A stretch of DNA of 64,000 nt. Origin: Clostridioides sp. ES-S-0054-01. Lineage in GTDB: Bacteria > Bacillota > Clostridia > Peptostreptococcales > Peptostreptococcaceae. The notes under the pieces were generated by a model, which searched no databases, was not told the origin of the DNA, and saw only the letters and a program-made list of their open reading frames with translations. The position numbers and the translations under genes are program-made. The stretch covers positions 1,953,001 through 2,017,000 of the forward strand of contig CP067346.1 in assembly GCA_021561035.1 (NCBI GenBank). The letters run 5' to 3'. Positions 36,895-47,658 of the stretch are shown in pieces. Positions within the stretch are counted from its first letter, which is position 1; each line of letters starts with the position of its first letter.

Positions 36895-37074
36895 GTTTTT
36901 TTATTATACATTTTAATATTTATTCTGTCAAGAATTAACTGCCCTTTAAAAATTTATATTACCTCAATAGTGTTGACAAGATACATCTCTATGTTGTACT
37001 CATATTCCTTTAATAGAGATACATTGTTTTCAGAGATAATCAAGGTTTTGCTGTGTTTTTATTTTAAATAAAAA

Positions 37075-37110
37075 GGATATCTCATTAGTGCTACGACACC
37101 TAAGATATCC
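37075..37110 (-). terminator. Terminator of ilvD
   Basis: GGATATCTCA / TAAGATATCC arms (one mismatch) with a central loop, followed on the minus strand by TTTTTATTT. Confidence 0.85.
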
Positions 37111-37156
37111 AATTAATATTTTATTAACTTTTTCTAATTTTCGTAAATATAGTCCA

Positions 37157-38812
37157 CTATTTTAAGACTGCTCCTGTATTTGCTGATGTTACTAGTTTAG
37201 CATATCTACTTAAGTATCCATGCTTTATTTTCGGTTCTAAAGGTTCAAATTTTAATTTTCTATTTTCTATTTCAACTTCATCTACTTTTAACTCTAATTT
37301 TTTGTCTGGTATATTTATAGAAATTATATCTCCTTCTTCAACTAGTCCGATTAAACCACCCTCCATAGCTTCTGGAGAAATATGACCTATAGACGCGCCT
37401 CTAGTTGCTCCTGAAAAACGACCATCAGTAAGAAGTGCCACATGCTTATCAAGTCCCATTCCTGCAACTGCTGATGTAGGAGATAACATTTCTTTCATTC
37501 CTGGACCGCCCTTTGGACCTTCATATCTTATGACTATAACATCACCTTTGTTTATTTTTTTACCAAAGATAGCATTTACAGCTTCTTCTTCTGAATTAAA
37601 AACTCTTGCTGGTCCTTCATGAACTAACATTTCTTCTGCAACTGCTGACTTTTTTACAACAGCTCCATTTAGAGCAAGATTTCCTTTCAATATTGCAAGC
37701 CCACCTTGGTTACTATATGGATTTTTTAATGTATGTATTACTTCTTCATTTTCTATTTCACAATTTCTTATATTTTCTCCTATAGTATTACCTGTTACAG
37801 TTTTACAGTCTAAATTTATTCCTTTTATCTTTGAAAGTTCATTCATTATAGCTGGTATTCCTCCTGCCATATGTAAATCTTCAATATGATGTTTTCCACT
37901 TGGACTTAGTTTTGTTAAACAAGGAGTTTTTTCACTTATTTCATCAAAAAAATCTAAGTTAAGCTCTATTCCTGATTCATAAGCTATTGCAGGTAAGTGA
38001 AGTACTGTATTTGTAGAACCAGCCATTGCCATATCTACAGTTATAGCATTTTTAAAAGCATCTACTGTTAAAATATCTCTAGGTTTTATGTCGTTCTTAA
38101 GCAACTCCATAACATACATACCTGCATATTTTGCTATTCTTTTTCTTTCTCCAGAATGCGATGCAGCAGTACCATTATATGGTATACCCATACCTAAGGC
38201 TTCTGTTAAACAATTCATGCTATTTGCTGTGAAAAGTCCAGAACATGAACCACATCCAGGACAAGAACTAATAGCTAGTTCTTCTAATTGTTCTTCACTT
38301 ATTGTTCCATCTTTACAGGCTCCAACACCTTCCATTGCAGAATTAAAATCATACACTTTTCCATTTTTTTTACCTGGAAGCATAGGTCCTCCACTTACAA
38401 CAATACTTGGTATATTAAGTCTTGCAGCCGCCATTAACATCCCCGGCACTATCTTATCACAATTAGGTATAAGTACTAAAGCATCAAAACCATGTGCCAT
38501 AGCCATAGATTCTATTGAATCTGCTATTAATTCTCTTGAAGCAAGTGAATAATTCATTCCTACATGTCCCATAGCTATACCATCACATACTCCTATAGCA
38601 GGAAATTCTAATGGCAAACCACCACTCATTCTCACTCCATTTTTTACAGCTTCTGCTATTTCATCAAGATGAAGATGACCAGGAATCACCTCATTTTGCG
38701 CATTTACTATACCTATTAATGGTCTTTCAATTTCTTCTTTAGTAAGACCCATTCCATACATTAACGCTCTCTTTGGAGCTCCTTCTATTCCTTTTTTTAT
38801 ATCACTTCTCAT
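37157..38812 (-). CDS. ilvD: Dihydroxy-acid dehydratase IlvD
   Basis: IlvD carries out the third step of branched-chain amino acid synthesis (2,3-dihydroxy acid to 2-keto acid) using an iron-sulfur cluster. The 551-aa protein is full length, with the ligand cysteines in N-C-D-K-I-V-P-G-M and [10 protein letters not shown], plus the A-G-S-T-N-T motif. The start has an AGAGAGG site. It stands alone: other ilv/leu genes are not within this window. Confidence 0.96.
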   Translation of the reverse strand: MRSDIKKGIEGAPKRALMYGMGLTKEEIERPLIGIVNAQNEVIPGHLHLDEIAEAVKNGVRMSGGLPLEFPAIGVCDGIAMGHVGMNYSLASRELIADSIESMAMAHGFDALVLIPNCDKIVPGMLMAAARLNIPSIVVSGGPMLPGKKNGKVYDFNSAMEGVGACKDGTISEEQLEELAISSCPGCGSCSGLFTANSMNCLTEALGMGIPYNGTAASHSGERKRIAKYAGMYVMELLKNDIKPRDILTVDAFKNAITVDMAMAGSTNTVLHLPAIAYESGIELNLDFFDEISEKTPCLTKLSPSGKHHIEDLHMAGGIPAIMNELSKIKGINLDCKTVTGNTIGENIRNCEIENEEVIHTLKNPYSNQGGLAILKGNLALNGAVVKKSAVAEEMLVHEGPARVFNSEEEAVNAIFGKKINKGDVIVIRYEGPKGGPGMKEMLSPTSAVAGMGLDKHVALLTDGRFSGATRGASIGHISPEAMEGGLIGLVEEGDIISINIPDKKLELKVDEVEIENRKLKFEPLEPKIKHGYLSRYAKLVTSANTGAVLK

Positions 38813-39046
38813 AATATTACCTCTCTCTTACTTTTTAAAATTTTCATAATATTATTATAATATATTTTTCTATTAATTAATTACGAAAAAGGTAAAAAAA
38901 TATTAGCATATATTAATGAAAAATTATTACGATTTTTATCAATATATTACACAATCATATTATATAATTATCTTTTCAATATATTTTACAAATTAATATA
39001 TTTTACAAATTGCTCATTAATATTTTTTATGCTCTAAATCAGAAGA

Positions 39047-39070
39047 AGCACTTCTATAATAGAAAGTGCT
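39047..39070 (-). terminator. Terminator of the 99-aa gene
   Basis: AGCACTT(C)/(G)AAGTGCT-type hairpin with TCTTCTGATTT following on the minus strand. Confidence 0.55.
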
Positions 39071-39133
39071 CAACTATGAATAAGGTTACAAAATACTTAC
39101 CCTAGAAATCTAGACTTTTATAAATATTACAGA

Positions 39134-39433
39134 TTAATCAAATCTAATATTTGAAACTTTATTCCAGTTAATCTCCCTTGAATAGTCTTCAGGATGTGAT
39201 AATCTAACTATATGAGTTGAATTGTTATAGCTGTAATAAATTGTAGTAGTACCATTAACTGGATTCTTTTTATACCCTTGATATACAGCACTACTTGGCA
39301 CTTTCTTTTCAATAAAACTATATGCAGATGAAGTATCAATCGTTTTTGTTTTACTAGGAATTATAAACATATAAAAAGCTACTACTGTAAAAATACATAT
39401 GCATGTAATACTATACCATTTAATCCATTTCAT
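39134..39433 (-). CDS. Small membrane-anchored/exported protein, 99 aa
   Basis: One N-terminal membrane helix (about residues 4-26; Y-S-I-T-C-I-C-I-F-T-V-V-A-F-Y-M-F-I-I) followed by a 70-aa extracytoplasmic domain of unknown kind (V-Y-Q-G-Y-K-K-N-P-V-N-G-T-T-T-I). GTAGGAGG supports the ATG. I do not recognise a family. Its transcript probably ends at the hairpin 39047-39070. Confidence 0.65.
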   Translation of the reverse strand: MKWIKWYSITCICIFTVVAFYMFIIPSKTKTIDTSSAYSFIEKKVPSSAVYQGYKKNPVNGTTTIYYSYNNSTHIVRLSHPEDYSREINWNKVSNIRFD

Positions 39434-39780
39434 AAAAATCCTCCTACTTTACCAAAATATACTATTATTATTTCCATATATTTATAATATTTATACATAC
39501 GATAAAATTTTTTATACATCTATATATATTTGTAGAAAATTTGGTTATCTATATTTTTTTAGTATTAATAATATATTTTTATAAGTTAATAAATTTTTAA
39601 TATTTTATTAAAAGATTTTTAAAGCTTACAGTCTAATATAAAGATAGTACTAAAGCATATATTTTTTTAGCACTCAGTAAAGCTGGTATTGGGAGCATAT
39701 GGGATAATGGGATATAGGAAAGTATAGTATTACTAACTTTAATTTGGAGAAATTTTAGAAATATTATCAATGTGTAACTA

Positions 39781-39930
39781 ATTGGATTAAGTTTTTCATT
39801 AGCAATTGAATTCTGTCAATTATTTAATTTCAGAGCTACATATATTGATGATTTAATGATGAACACATTAGGTGCTGTTTTAGGAGAATTCCTATTATTT
39901 AATTGGTCCATTATATACCTTATTAAATAA
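39781..39930 (+). pseudogene. VanZ-like gene remnant
   Basis: 49 codons without a start encode I-G-L-S-F-S-L-A-I-E-F-C-Q-L and then Y-I-D-D-L-M-M-N-T-L-G-A-V-L-G, the C-terminal signature of VanZ-family membrane proteins. The upstream part is gone: a stop codon precedes it and no start or N-terminal helices are seen. Confidence 0.75.
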
Positions 39931-39972
39931 TTTACCGATAAAACAAATATATTTCAATATTTATAAATATGT

Positions 39973-40011
39973 AAAGCCCTCTTTCATACTGTATAAAAGA
40001 AAGTGGGCTTT
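39973..40011 (-). terminator. Terminator of the 85-aa gene
   Basis: AAAGCCC-t-CTTTC / GAAAG-t-GGGCTTT hairpin just beyond the gene's stop. Confidence 0.7.
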
Positions 40012-40038
40012 AGTTCTTAAACATAAAATACACACTCA

Positions 40039-40296
40039 CTACTTAATTGGCATCTGAAATATTTTATTGATATTGTATCTAATTTTATTAGATGTTATAT
40101 AATCATATTTTGTTCCATTTTCAATAAAGTTTTGTATATTATCCAATACTTGTATAGCTCTTTTGTTACTTTCATAATCTCCTATTTTTATAGTATCAAT
40201 GCTATTTTCAAATACTACATACACTTGACCACCATTTATTTTAATTCGGTTTGCCTTCATTAAATTAGTTTTATCTTGGCTTCTAATTATTACCAT
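40039..40296 (-). CDS. Conserved-looking small protein, 85 aa
   Basis: The protein opens M-V-I-I-R-S-Q-D-K-T-N-L-M-K-A-N and includes I-G-D-Y-E-S-N-K-R-A-I-Q-V-L-D-N-I, a pattern met in many small clostridial cytoplasmic proteins of unknown function found alone or in phage/mobile regions. GGAGG precedes the ATG. No membrane segment. It probably is real; function unknown. Confidence 0.65.
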   Translation of the reverse strand: MVIIRSQDKTNLMKANRIKINGGQVYVVFENSIDTIKIGDYESNKRAIQVLDNIQNFIENGTKYDYITSNKIRYNINKIFQMPIK

Positions 40297-40692
40297 ATCA
40301 ATTCCTCCATTTACTTAATCCATTTTAATTTCTAAAAAGTAATATTATATAATTTATTTATAGATTATTTAATTTTTAAACTTATTATTTCATTTTTCAA
40401 TACGATTACCTCTATTAATTACATATCTAATAAAAACTTATCTTAAATAATACTATTTTAATAATACTTTGCTTTATTGCTAAACCACATTTTGAGCTAT
40501 TATAACTGAATTATATCATCTATATAAAGCATCAAATTATCAATTCTATTGAATTATTTTATACATTTGGTAATTTTATTATCAAAAATTCTTATATGTA
40601 TTGTTTATATCTCGATTAAAAATATTCAACAATTTATATATATTTACTAACTTAATTCAGTTTTTTATTTTCAACATATCACCTCTCAATCA

Positions 40693-40736
40693 ATTACCAT
40701 TTGTATAATTCATATTATACATATACAAATGGTAAT
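40693..40736. promoter_or_regulatory. Dyad operator upstream of the XRE gene
   Basis: Perfect 14-bp arms ATTACCATTTGTAT and ATACAAATGGTAAT, 16 nt apart. The motif GGTAAT recurs at 40567-40572 and 40780-40786. Probable autoregulatory site of the XRE regulator at 40842. Confidence 0.65.
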
Positions 40737-40841
40737 TTTCAATATATTTTCTTATTTTAATCTTTTTTTTTTATATTTTTGGTAATTTTATTTTACTTTT
40801 TATCAAAATAACTTATAATTTCGGTAAGGAGTGATGTACAT

Positions 40842-41213
40842 ATGGAAAGTTTAGGAGATAGAATAGCAAATCTACGAAAAGAATTAGATATAAATCAAAA
40901 AGAACTTGCTACTAAAGTTGGTATAACTGAGGCTAGCTTATCACGTTATGAAAATAATTTGAGAGAACCTAAAAGTGAAATAATAGTGAGATTAGCAAGA
41001 GCACTGAAAACATCAACAGATTATTTATTAGGCGTAAATGAGAATACAAAAATAAGCAAAGAAGATAAATTAATCATAGAGAACTTATCCGTAAGTGAAA
41101 AAACAAAACAGCTTTTAGAGAAAATATATTCTCTTGAAAAAGAAGATAGAGAGGCTATAGAAAAAATGATTGATAATGCCTATATAAAAAGATTCCTTAA
41201 AGAAGAGAATTAA
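40842..41213 (+). CDS. XRE-family transcriptional regulator
   Basis: The 123-aa protein has an N-terminal HTH_3 domain (R-I-A-N-L-R-K-E-L-D-I-N-Q-K-E-L-A-T-K-V-G-I-T, then L-S-R-Y-E-N-N-L-R-E-P) and a short helical C-terminal part for dimerisation. The start has a AAGGAGTG site. A -10-like TATAAT lies at 40814-40819. The 3' end overlaps the convergent 49-aa gene by 4 bp. No prophage genes are nearby, so its targets are unknown beyond itself. Confidence 0.85.
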   Translation: MESLGDRIANLRKELDINQKELATKVGITEASLSRYENNLREPKSEIIVRLARALKTSTDYLLGVNENTKISKEDKLIIENLSVSEKTKQLLEKIYSLEKEDREAIEKMIDNAYIKRFLKEEN

Positions 41214-41224
41214 TTCTCTTCTTT
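41199..41224. terminator. 26-bp perfect palindrome over two convergent stop codons
   Basis: Arms AAAGAAGAGAATT/AATTCTCTTCTTT centred at 41211/41212 with T-rich sequence following on the plus strand; contains the stop codons of both the XRE gene and the 49-aa gene. Likely a bidirectional terminator. Confidence 0.6.
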
Positions 41225-41359
41225 TTCTTTATACAAAATCTCAAGTAATAATTCATAAAAAGCAATATCTTCACTCAATAAATGTTCTAATTTCATTCCT
41301 ATATCTTCAATTTTTTCTTTTTTTGTAACAGCAGTATTTGACTTTTCCACATATACCAT
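41210..41359 (-). CDS. Small protein, 49 aa, convergent with the XRE gene
   Basis: The ORF begins M-V-Y-V-E-K-S-N-T-A-V-T-K-K and ends E-I-L-Y-K-E-K-E-E-N behind a GGGGG-type site at 41360-41364. Acidic, helical (E-D-I-G-M-K-L-E-H-L-L-S-E-D-I-A-F-Y-E-L-L-L). Convergent with and overlapping the regulator by 4 bp, which fits a small partner or Spo0E-like regulator, but no Spo0E-type motif is seen. Family unknown. Confidence 0.6.
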   Translation of the reverse strand: MVYVEKSNTAVTKKEKIEDIGMKLEHLLSEDIAFYELLLEILYKEKEEN

Positions 41360-41740
41360 CCCCCAACAAACTTACGTTCTTAATGCTAGTTAGAAATTCT
41401 CAACAAATTTTTAATAAAGTTTATGTAATTATATTTTGATTTTATAAAATATATTTTGATTATCCAAAATTTTCCTAGATAATTATCTTAATTATATAAT
41501 AATACTTTTATTCTACAGTTGCAATAAAAAACTCGTAATAATAACAAAAAAATCTATTATTGTAGAATCTTGTATATTTTTTCCATTTTTATATATTTTT
41601 CAGGGTGATTTTTATTATAAAATTTTTTATAAACATATAATTTTTTTATATTCATTTGACGTTCTTTTAATTCTTTAGGATGGATTTAAATTTTCTATAA
41701 AAATCATTATTTTTAAACTTTTATTTATTATATGTTTAGA

Positions 41741-42211
41741 TTATTTATTTTCTTTTTCAAGTTTTAATAAATATTCTTTTATCTTTATTCCTCCTAAATA
41801 ACCTCTTAAACTACCATTAGAACCTACAAGCCTATGACAAGGTATAAAAATAGAAATAGGATTTTTGCTGTTAGCCATTCCTACTGCTCTATATGATTTA
41901 GGATTATTAATTATATTTGCTAGTTCTATATAAGTCTTTGTTTCACCATATGGAATTTTACAGAGTTCATTCCAAACCTTTTTACTAAACCCACCACCTG
42001 ACAACTGTAGCGGTAAATCAAACTCTTTTCTATATCCATCTAAATATTCTTTTAGCTGTTTACTTGCTTCTTTTATAATTTTTGTTTCTTTGGCTAAATA
42101 TCTTTCAGAATCTAATCCAGACGTTCCAAAAAACAGATTTGTAATATAATTATTTTTTTCTGCTATTCCTATTTTTCCAATTTTAGTTTCATAGTAAAAT
42201 ATATTTTTCAT
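41741..42211 (-). CDS. ogt: Methylated-DNA--protein-cysteine methyltransferase
   Basis: The alkyl-acceptor motif I-P-C-H-R-L-V-G is intact, as are the helix-turn-helix (P-Y-G-E-T-K-T-Y, A-V-G-M-A-N-S) residues. It transfers methyl groups from O6-methylguanine to its own cysteine. I place the start at ATG 42211 (M-K-N-I-F) because AAGGAG is better spaced from it than from the ATG two codons earlier. 156 aa is normal for the family. Confidence 0.93.
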   Translation of the reverse strand: MKNIFYYETKIGKIGIAEKNNYITNLFFGTSGLDSERYLAKETKIIKEASKQLKEYLDGYRKEFDLPLQLSGGGFSKKVWNELCKIPYGETKTYIELANIINNPKSYRAVGMANSKNPISIFIPCHRLVGSNGSLRGYLGGIKIKEYLLKLEKENK

Positions 42212-42347
42212 AGACATTATCTCCTTCTCATTTATATTTCCAATTATATAAGTAATATTACTCTTTTATATCTTATATTTTATTAATGTTTATTAAAAAA
42301 ACTCAAATATTCAAAAATATATATTTCCTATAAAGTATACTTATGAG

Positions 42348-43244
42348 TTATTTTATATTGTCTTTTAAAAAAACATTACTAGTATCTCTATGTTCATGTC
42401 TATACTGAGTTGGAGATATATTATAATTCTTTTTAAATAAACGACTAAAATAATTTATGCTATCAAAACCACATTTCATAGCAATTTCTGTCATATTTAA
42501 ATCTGTTTTATTTAAATAATATATAGCTTTATCAAGCCTGATTCCATTTATAAAATCGACTGTAGTCTTACCTGTTATTTGCTTAAATGTTCTACAAAAA
42601 TGGGGTATACTCAAGTTCACATGACTAGCAAGTTCTTTTAATGTAATTTTATCCATATATTTTTCTTCTATAAAATCAAATATACATTCAAATTTTTCTA
42701 AAGAATGCTTTCTTTCTATAAATTCATTTTCAGAAAATATTTTATAGACATGACTTCTTAGTAATAACACTATCAATTGATAGATATTAGCTTTTATAGA
42801 TAACTCATATCCAATTTCTTTATTGTTATATTCATAAAGTATAGTTTTAATACATTTTAAAATAAGATAATCATTTTGAATTAAATTATCAAATACAATA
42901 TGGTTTAGAGCTAATGGTGCTAAGTATTTAGTTTGTAACAAATCAACTTGATTGCTAAAAAGGAATGTGGGTTCAATACGAATAATATAGAACTTTAAAT
43001 TATCTGATAGGCTTTCTAAATAATGTAATTCATTACTATTTGCTATTGCAATATTTCCAGACACTATCTTAAAATTATTCAATCCACATTCAAGATATGC
43101 CATACCATCAACAAAATAATATACTTGTAGATGCTCATGCCAATGTCTTTTAAAATTTGCTCCCTTTTTAATGTCATCCTTAAAAAAAATATCTATAAAG
43201 TTTTCTTGACCTTTTCTGTCAAAATATGTGTTTTTATCATTCAT
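42348..43244 (-). CDS. AraC-family regulator with cupin domain
   Basis: The 298-aa protein has an N-terminal AraC-type cupin (K-R-H-W-H-E-H-L-Q-V-Y-Y-F-V-D-G) and a C-terminal two-HTH domain (I-T-L-K-E-L-A-S-H-V-N-L-S-I-P-H-F-C-R-T-F, M-T-E-I-A-M-K-C-G-F-D-S-I-N-Y-F-S-R). It is divergently transcribed from the MFS exporter gene 141 bp away, which it probably controls. Confidence 0.88.
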   Translation of the reverse strand: MNDKNTYFDRKGQENFIDIFFKDDIKKGANFKRHWHEHLQVYYFVDGMAYLECGLNNFKIVSGNIAIANSNELHYLESLSDNLKFYIIRIEPTFLFSNQVDLLQTKYLAPLALNHIVFDNLIQNDYLILKCIKTILYEYNNKEIGYELSIKANIYQLIVLLLRSHVYKIFSENEFIERKHSLEKFECIFDFIEEKYMDKITLKELASHVNLSIPHFCRTFKQITGKTTVDFINGIRLDKAIYYLNKTDLNMTEIAMKCGFDSINYFSRLFKKNYNISPTQYRHEHRDTSNVFLKDNIK

Positions 43245-43385
43245 TATTTACCTCTTATCAAAATAGTGCTAATTATAAGCAATATCGTTATTGTATTTAT
43301 TATTTCATATCGATATTATATAAAATGTAACTATTCTTGTAAACATTAACGTAATGTCAGTCATTATAATAAGGAGGTAATAAAA

Positions 43386-44813
43386 ATGACAAAATCTTTT
43401 AAAAAAGATGAAAATAAAAAAAGAATGACAGTTTTATTTGTAGTCATTGCCATGACTTTTATGGCAACATTAGATTCTAGTATTATAAATGTTGCTCTTC
43501 CAGTTCTAGCAAGTAAACTAAATGTATCTCTAGCATCTATTGAATGGGTAATAGCAAGTTACTCAATTATTATTTGTTCAACACTATTATTTTTTGGAAG
43601 ACTTGGAGATATTATTGGTAAATCCAGAATATTTCAAGCAGGCACTATTCTTTTTACATTAGCTTCACTATTATGTGGATTAAGTAATTCTTTCACTTTG
43701 CTTATAGTTTGCCGTTTTATTCAAGGAATAGGTGCTTCTGCTTACATGGCAAATAATCATGGAATTATCACAGAACTGTTTCCAAAAGAAAGCAGAGGAA
43801 AAGCCCTAGGAATTTTAGTTACTGCAGTTGCCATTGGTAATATGGTTGGACCATCTGTAGGAGGATTTATTTTATCAATATTTGATTGGAATGTTATATT
43901 CTTTATAAATATTCCAATAGGTATTATTGTAATCCTTCTAAATACAAAATTTCTTCCAAATAGTAAAAAATCTTCAGAAAAGATGGATAAGCTTGGTGCT
44001 ATACTTCAATTTTTAGGGACAACATTATTTTTTAGTGCTCTAATTAGTGCTCAACAAACAGGATTACTAAATCCATATATATTAATTGCACTATTACTAT
44101 CAATTATTTTTATTATATTATTTTTGATATTAGAAAAAAAACATACCCAACCACTTCTCGACCTTGAAATTTTTAGAAATTTTAAATTTTCATTGAATTT
44201 AATTTGTGCTCTTTCATCATTCATTTGTATTGCATCATCTAGTATTTTAATTCCATTTTATTTACAAAATACTATGAAGCTTTCCCCAATGCATGCAGGT
44301 TTATTTATGATATTATCCCCTTTGATTTTAGCCATTTTTTCACCTATATTTGGGAATATATCAGATAAAATTAAGTCAGAAAAAATTATTTTAATTGGTC
44401 TTATTGTTATGAGTTTTGGATTTTTCTTAATGTCAAGATTGAAAGAGAGTTCTATCCTTATTTTATTCGTTATTTCTGTATCAATAATATCAATAGGACA
44501 AGCTATATTTCAACCTGCCAATAATGCTCTGATAATGTCAAATTGTCCTAAAAGTAAATTGGGAATTGTCGGAAGTATAAATTCCCTTGTAAGAAATTTA
44601 GGGCAAGTTATAGGTATTACCATTTCTACAACACTTTTATATAATTTTATGAGTATTAAAGCTGGGTATAGGGTTAACGATTATATAATTGGTAATGATA
44701 AAATATTTGTATTTGGAATGAGAAATGTTTATATCATTATTACACTTCTTTGTTTAATAGGTGCAATATTAATTGGTTTTTATTTATTTAGACCTGATAA
44801 AAATAAGCAATAA
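43386..44813 (+). CDS. DHA2-family MFS drug exporter (EmrB/QacA-like)
   Basis: The 475-aa protein has 14 predicted membrane helices. Motif D1 (T-L-D-S-S-I-I-N-V-A-L-P) in helix 1, motif A (G-R-L-G-D-I-I-G) and motif C-like G-x-x-x-G-P (G-N-M-V-G-P-S-V-G-G-F) mark it as a DHA2 antiporter that expels lipophilic or cationic compounds by the proton gradient. AAGGAGG supports the ATG. An AraC regulator lies divergently upstream. Confidence 0.9.
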   Translation: MTKSFKKDENKKRMTVLFVVIAMTFMATLDSSIINVALPVLASKLNVSLASIEWVIASYSIIICSTLLFFGRLGDIIGKSRIFQAGTILFTLASLLCGLSNSFTLLIVCRFIQGIGASAYMANNHGIITELFPKESRGKALGILVTAVAIGNMVGPSVGGFILSIFDWNVIFFINIPIGIIVILLNTKFLPNSKKSSEKMDKLGAILQFLGTTLFFSALISAQQTGLLNPYILIALLLSIIFIILFLILEKKHTQPLLDLEIFRNFKFSLNLICALSSFICIASSSILIPFYLQNTMKLSPMHAGLFMILSPLILAIFSPIFGNISDKIKSEKIILIGLIVMSFGFFLMSRLKESSILILFVISVSIISIGQAIFQPANNALIMSNCPKSKLGIVGSINSLVRNLGQVIGITISTTLLYNFMSIKAGYRVNDYIIGNDKIFVFGMRNVYIIITLLCLIGAILIGFYLFRPDKNKQ

Positions 44814-44980
44814 TTTTTTACAATTATCTTAAATTTATGACTATCTTAAAAATATAAATATATTATAGAAAGCTTATTAAAATACTTACTTTGAATCAGA
44901 TTTAGTTTGTATATATTGATTTAACAATATTTTTATTAGTTCGGCAAAACATGTATCTTATTATAGTTTATAAATTAAAA

Positions 44981-45020
44981 GAAGCAGAGTAAAATATTTG
45001 ATATATTATACCCTGCTCCT
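44981..45020 (-). terminator. Terminator of clpB
   Basis: GAGCAG/CTGCTTC hairpin (imperfect) downstream of clpB, followed on the minus strand by TTTTAATTT. Confidence 0.65.
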
Positions 45021-45027
45021 TTTTTCA

Positions 45028-47622
45028 TTACTTAACTAAAACTTCAATATTTTCATCTTTTCCATCTATAACTATAGTACATCCATTGTACACATCTCCA
45101 GCAATAAGTTTCTTTGCAATTACAGTTTCTAATGTATTTCCTATATATCTTTTAAGAGGTCTTGCTCCATATACAGGGTCATACCCTTCTCTCACCATAA
45201 CATCTTTAGCTGAATTTGTAACCTCAATAGTAATATTTTTTTCTTTCAATCTATTTTTTAAATCTTTCATAAATATATCTATAATTTTCTTGATATTTTC
45301 TTGGTCTAGAGGCTTAAACATTATAATATCATCTACTCTATTTAAAAACTCAGGTTTAAATCTATGCTTCATTTCGTTCATTACTAAATTGTTGGTAGTC
45401 TCTGTTATATTTCCTCCTGCTTCTAATAGATAATTACTTCCTATATTAGAAGTCATTATTATAAGAGTGTTTTTGAAGTCCACAGTCTTACCTTTATTAT
45501 CAGTAAGCCTACCATCATCCAATATCTGTAAAAACATATTAAATACATCCTCATGTGCTTTTTCTATCTCATCAAATAGTATTACAGAGTAAGGAGAACG
45601 TCTAACTGCTTCTGTAAGTTGACCACCTTCTTCATATCCCACATATCCTGGAGGAGGCCCAACCAATCTTGATACAGCATGTTTTTCCATGTATTCAGAC
45701 ATATCAATTCTAATTATATTGTCTTCACTATCGAATAAATTTCTAGCAAGAGTTTTTGCAAGTTCAGTTTTACCAACACCTGTAGGTCCTAAGAAAATAA
45801 ATGAACCAATTGGTTTTCTTTCATCTTTTAACCCTGCTCTTGCACGTATTACTGCATTTGAAACTGCTGTAACTGCTTCATCTTGTCCAATAACTCTTTT
45901 ATGAAGTTCATCTTCTAGTTTAAGTAATTTTTCTCTTTCTCCTTCAACTAGCTTAGTTACTGGTATGCCTGTCCACTTTGATACAATACTAGATATTTCT
46001 TCTTCAGTAACTTCTTCTTTTAAAAGAGAATTTTCAGAACCATCGTTCATATTTTCTTCGTACTGCTTTATTTGTTCTTCTAATTTAGGTATTTCACCAT
46101 ATTTAACCTCTGCTGCTTTGTTAAAATCATATTCTCTCTCATACTTTTCAGCTTTACCTTTAGCTTCATCTAATTGAGCCTTTAAGTTTTTAATATCTAA
46201 TATTTGACTCTTTTCTTTTTCATATTTGGCTGTCATTTCATCATTTTTAGATTTTAACTCTGCTATTTCTTTTTGAATATCATCCAATCTTGATTTACTT
46301 TTATCATCATTTTCTTTAAGTAATGCTTCTCTTTCAGTTTCTAATGTAAACAACTTTCTTCTAACAACATCTAATTCTGTTGGTAATGAATCTATTTCAC
46401 TACGAATCATAGCTCCAGCTTCATCAATTAAATCAATTGCTTTATCTGGTAAAAATCTATCTTGTATATATCTATGAGAAAGTTTCGCTGCTGCTACAAT
46501 AGCATTATCATGTATTCTTACTCCATGATGTATCTCAAATCTTTCTTTTAAACCTCTAAGTATAGATATTGTATCTTCAACAGTAGGTTCCTCTGCAATT
46601 ACAGGCTGAAAACGTCTTTCAAGTGCCTTATCTTTTTCTATATACTTTCTATATTCATCAAAAGTAGTTGCACCAATACAGTTTAATTCACCTCTTGCAA
46701 GCATAGGTTTAATAAGATTACCTGCATCCATTGAACCTTCTGTTTTACCAGCTCCAACTATAGTATGAATCTCATCTATAAATAGTATAATTTTTCCATC
46801 AGAACTCTGAACTTCTTTTAAGACTGCCTTTAATCTTTCTTCAAATTCACCTCTATATTTTGCACCAGCAATTAAAGCACCCATATCAAGTGAAAATACA
46901 ATTTTATCTTTTAACCCTTCTGGCACATCTCCTCTTACTATTCTCTCTGCTAAACCTTCTACAATTGCAGTTTTACCTACACCTGGCTCACCAATTAATA
47001 CAGGATTATTTTTAGTTCTTCTTGATAAAATTCTTATAATTCTTCTTATTTCTTCATCTCTTCCAATTACAGGGTCTAATTTATTTTTCTTAGCTAAATC
47101 TACTAAGTTTGTTCCATATCTAGCAAGTGCATCATATGTTCCTTCTGGGTCTTGTGTTTCTACTCTTTGACTTCCTCTCACTTGTGATAAAATATTTAAA
47201 AAGTCATTTTTATTTATATTATATTGCTTTAATATTTTACCAACAGCTGATTTTGATTCTGTTTCCATCATTGCAAGCATAACATGCTCTACACTTATAT
47301 ATGAATCTTTAAATTCTTTAGAAATACTCTCTGCCTTTATAAGCACCTCATTTATTTTTCTAGTAGCTGATACTCCTTGTGAGTCAGCACCTTCTCCATA
47401 TACTTTTGGAAGCTTATCAATTTCAAAGTTCACAGTATTTCTCAAAGAATCAATTGATATATTCATTTTTTCGATTATATTTGGTATTAATCCATCTTCT
47501 TGATTAATAAGTGCTGAAAAAAGATGAATTACATCTACTTGTTGGTTATGATTTTTTACTGCTTCATTATAAGCCTCATTTAAACTTTTTTGAACTCTTA
47601 AAGTCATTTTTTCTACGTCCAT
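45028..47622 (-). CDS. clpB: ATP-dependent disaggregase ClpB
   Basis: The 864-aa Hsp100 chaperone has an N-terminal repeat domain, two AAA+ modules with Walker A G-E-P-G-V-G-K-T and G-P-T-G-V-G-K-T, and a long coiled-coil middle domain (about residues 400-530) that binds DnaK. It solubilises aggregated proteins after stress. No P-loop ClpP-binding I-G-F/L loop is seen, as expected. I saw no CIRCE or CtsR-like box in the 36 bp upstream; it may be read from the promoter of the two genes before it. Confidence 0.97.
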   Translation of the reverse strand: MDVEKMTLRVQKSLNEAYNEAVKNHNQQVDVIHLFSALINQEDGLIPNIIEKMNISIDSLRNTVNFEIDKLPKVYGEGADSQGVSATRKINEVLIKAESISKEFKDSYISVEHVMLAMMETESKSAVGKILKQYNINKNDFLNILSQVRGSQRVETQDPEGTYDALARYGTNLVDLAKKNKLDPVIGRDEEIRRIIRILSRRTKNNPVLIGEPGVGKTAIVEGLAERIVRGDVPEGLKDKIVFSLDMGALIAGAKYRGEFEERLKAVLKEVQSSDGKIILFIDEIHTIVGAGKTEGSMDAGNLIKPMLARGELNCIGATTFDEYRKYIEKDKALERRFQPVIAEEPTVEDTISILRGLKERFEIHHGVRIHDNAIVAAAKLSHRYIQDRFLPDKAIDLIDEAGAMIRSEIDSLPTELDVVRRKLFTLETEREALLKENDDKSKSRLDDIQKEIAELKSKNDEMTAKYEKEKSQILDIKNLKAQLDEAKGKAEKYEREYDFNKAAEVKYGEIPKLEEQIKQYEENMNDGSENSLLKEEVTEEEISSIVSKWTGIPVTKLVEGEREKLLKLEDELHKRVIGQDEAVTAVSNAVIRARAGLKDERKPIGSFIFLGPTGVGKTELAKTLARNLFDSEDNIIRIDMSEYMEKHAVSRLVGPPPGYVGYEEGGQLTEAVRRSPYSVILFDEIEKAHEDVFNMFLQILDDGRLTDNKGKTVDFKNTLIIMTSNIGSNYLLEAGGNITETTNNLVMNEMKHRFKPEFLNRVDDIIMFKPLDQENIKKIIDIFMKDLKNRLKEKNITIEVTNSAKDVMVREGYDPVYGARPLKRYIGNTLETVIAKKLIAGDVYNGCTIVIDGKDENIEVLVK

Positions 47623-47658
47623 ATAAATCCCTCCATTTTAATATTATATCCAAATAAA

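Noticed and set aside
36972-37025. TTGACA and a repeated GATACAT / TCTCTAT...ATAGAGA dyad upstream of the TetR gene
   Set aside because: No good -10 at the right distance and no gene on that strand follows; could be chance.
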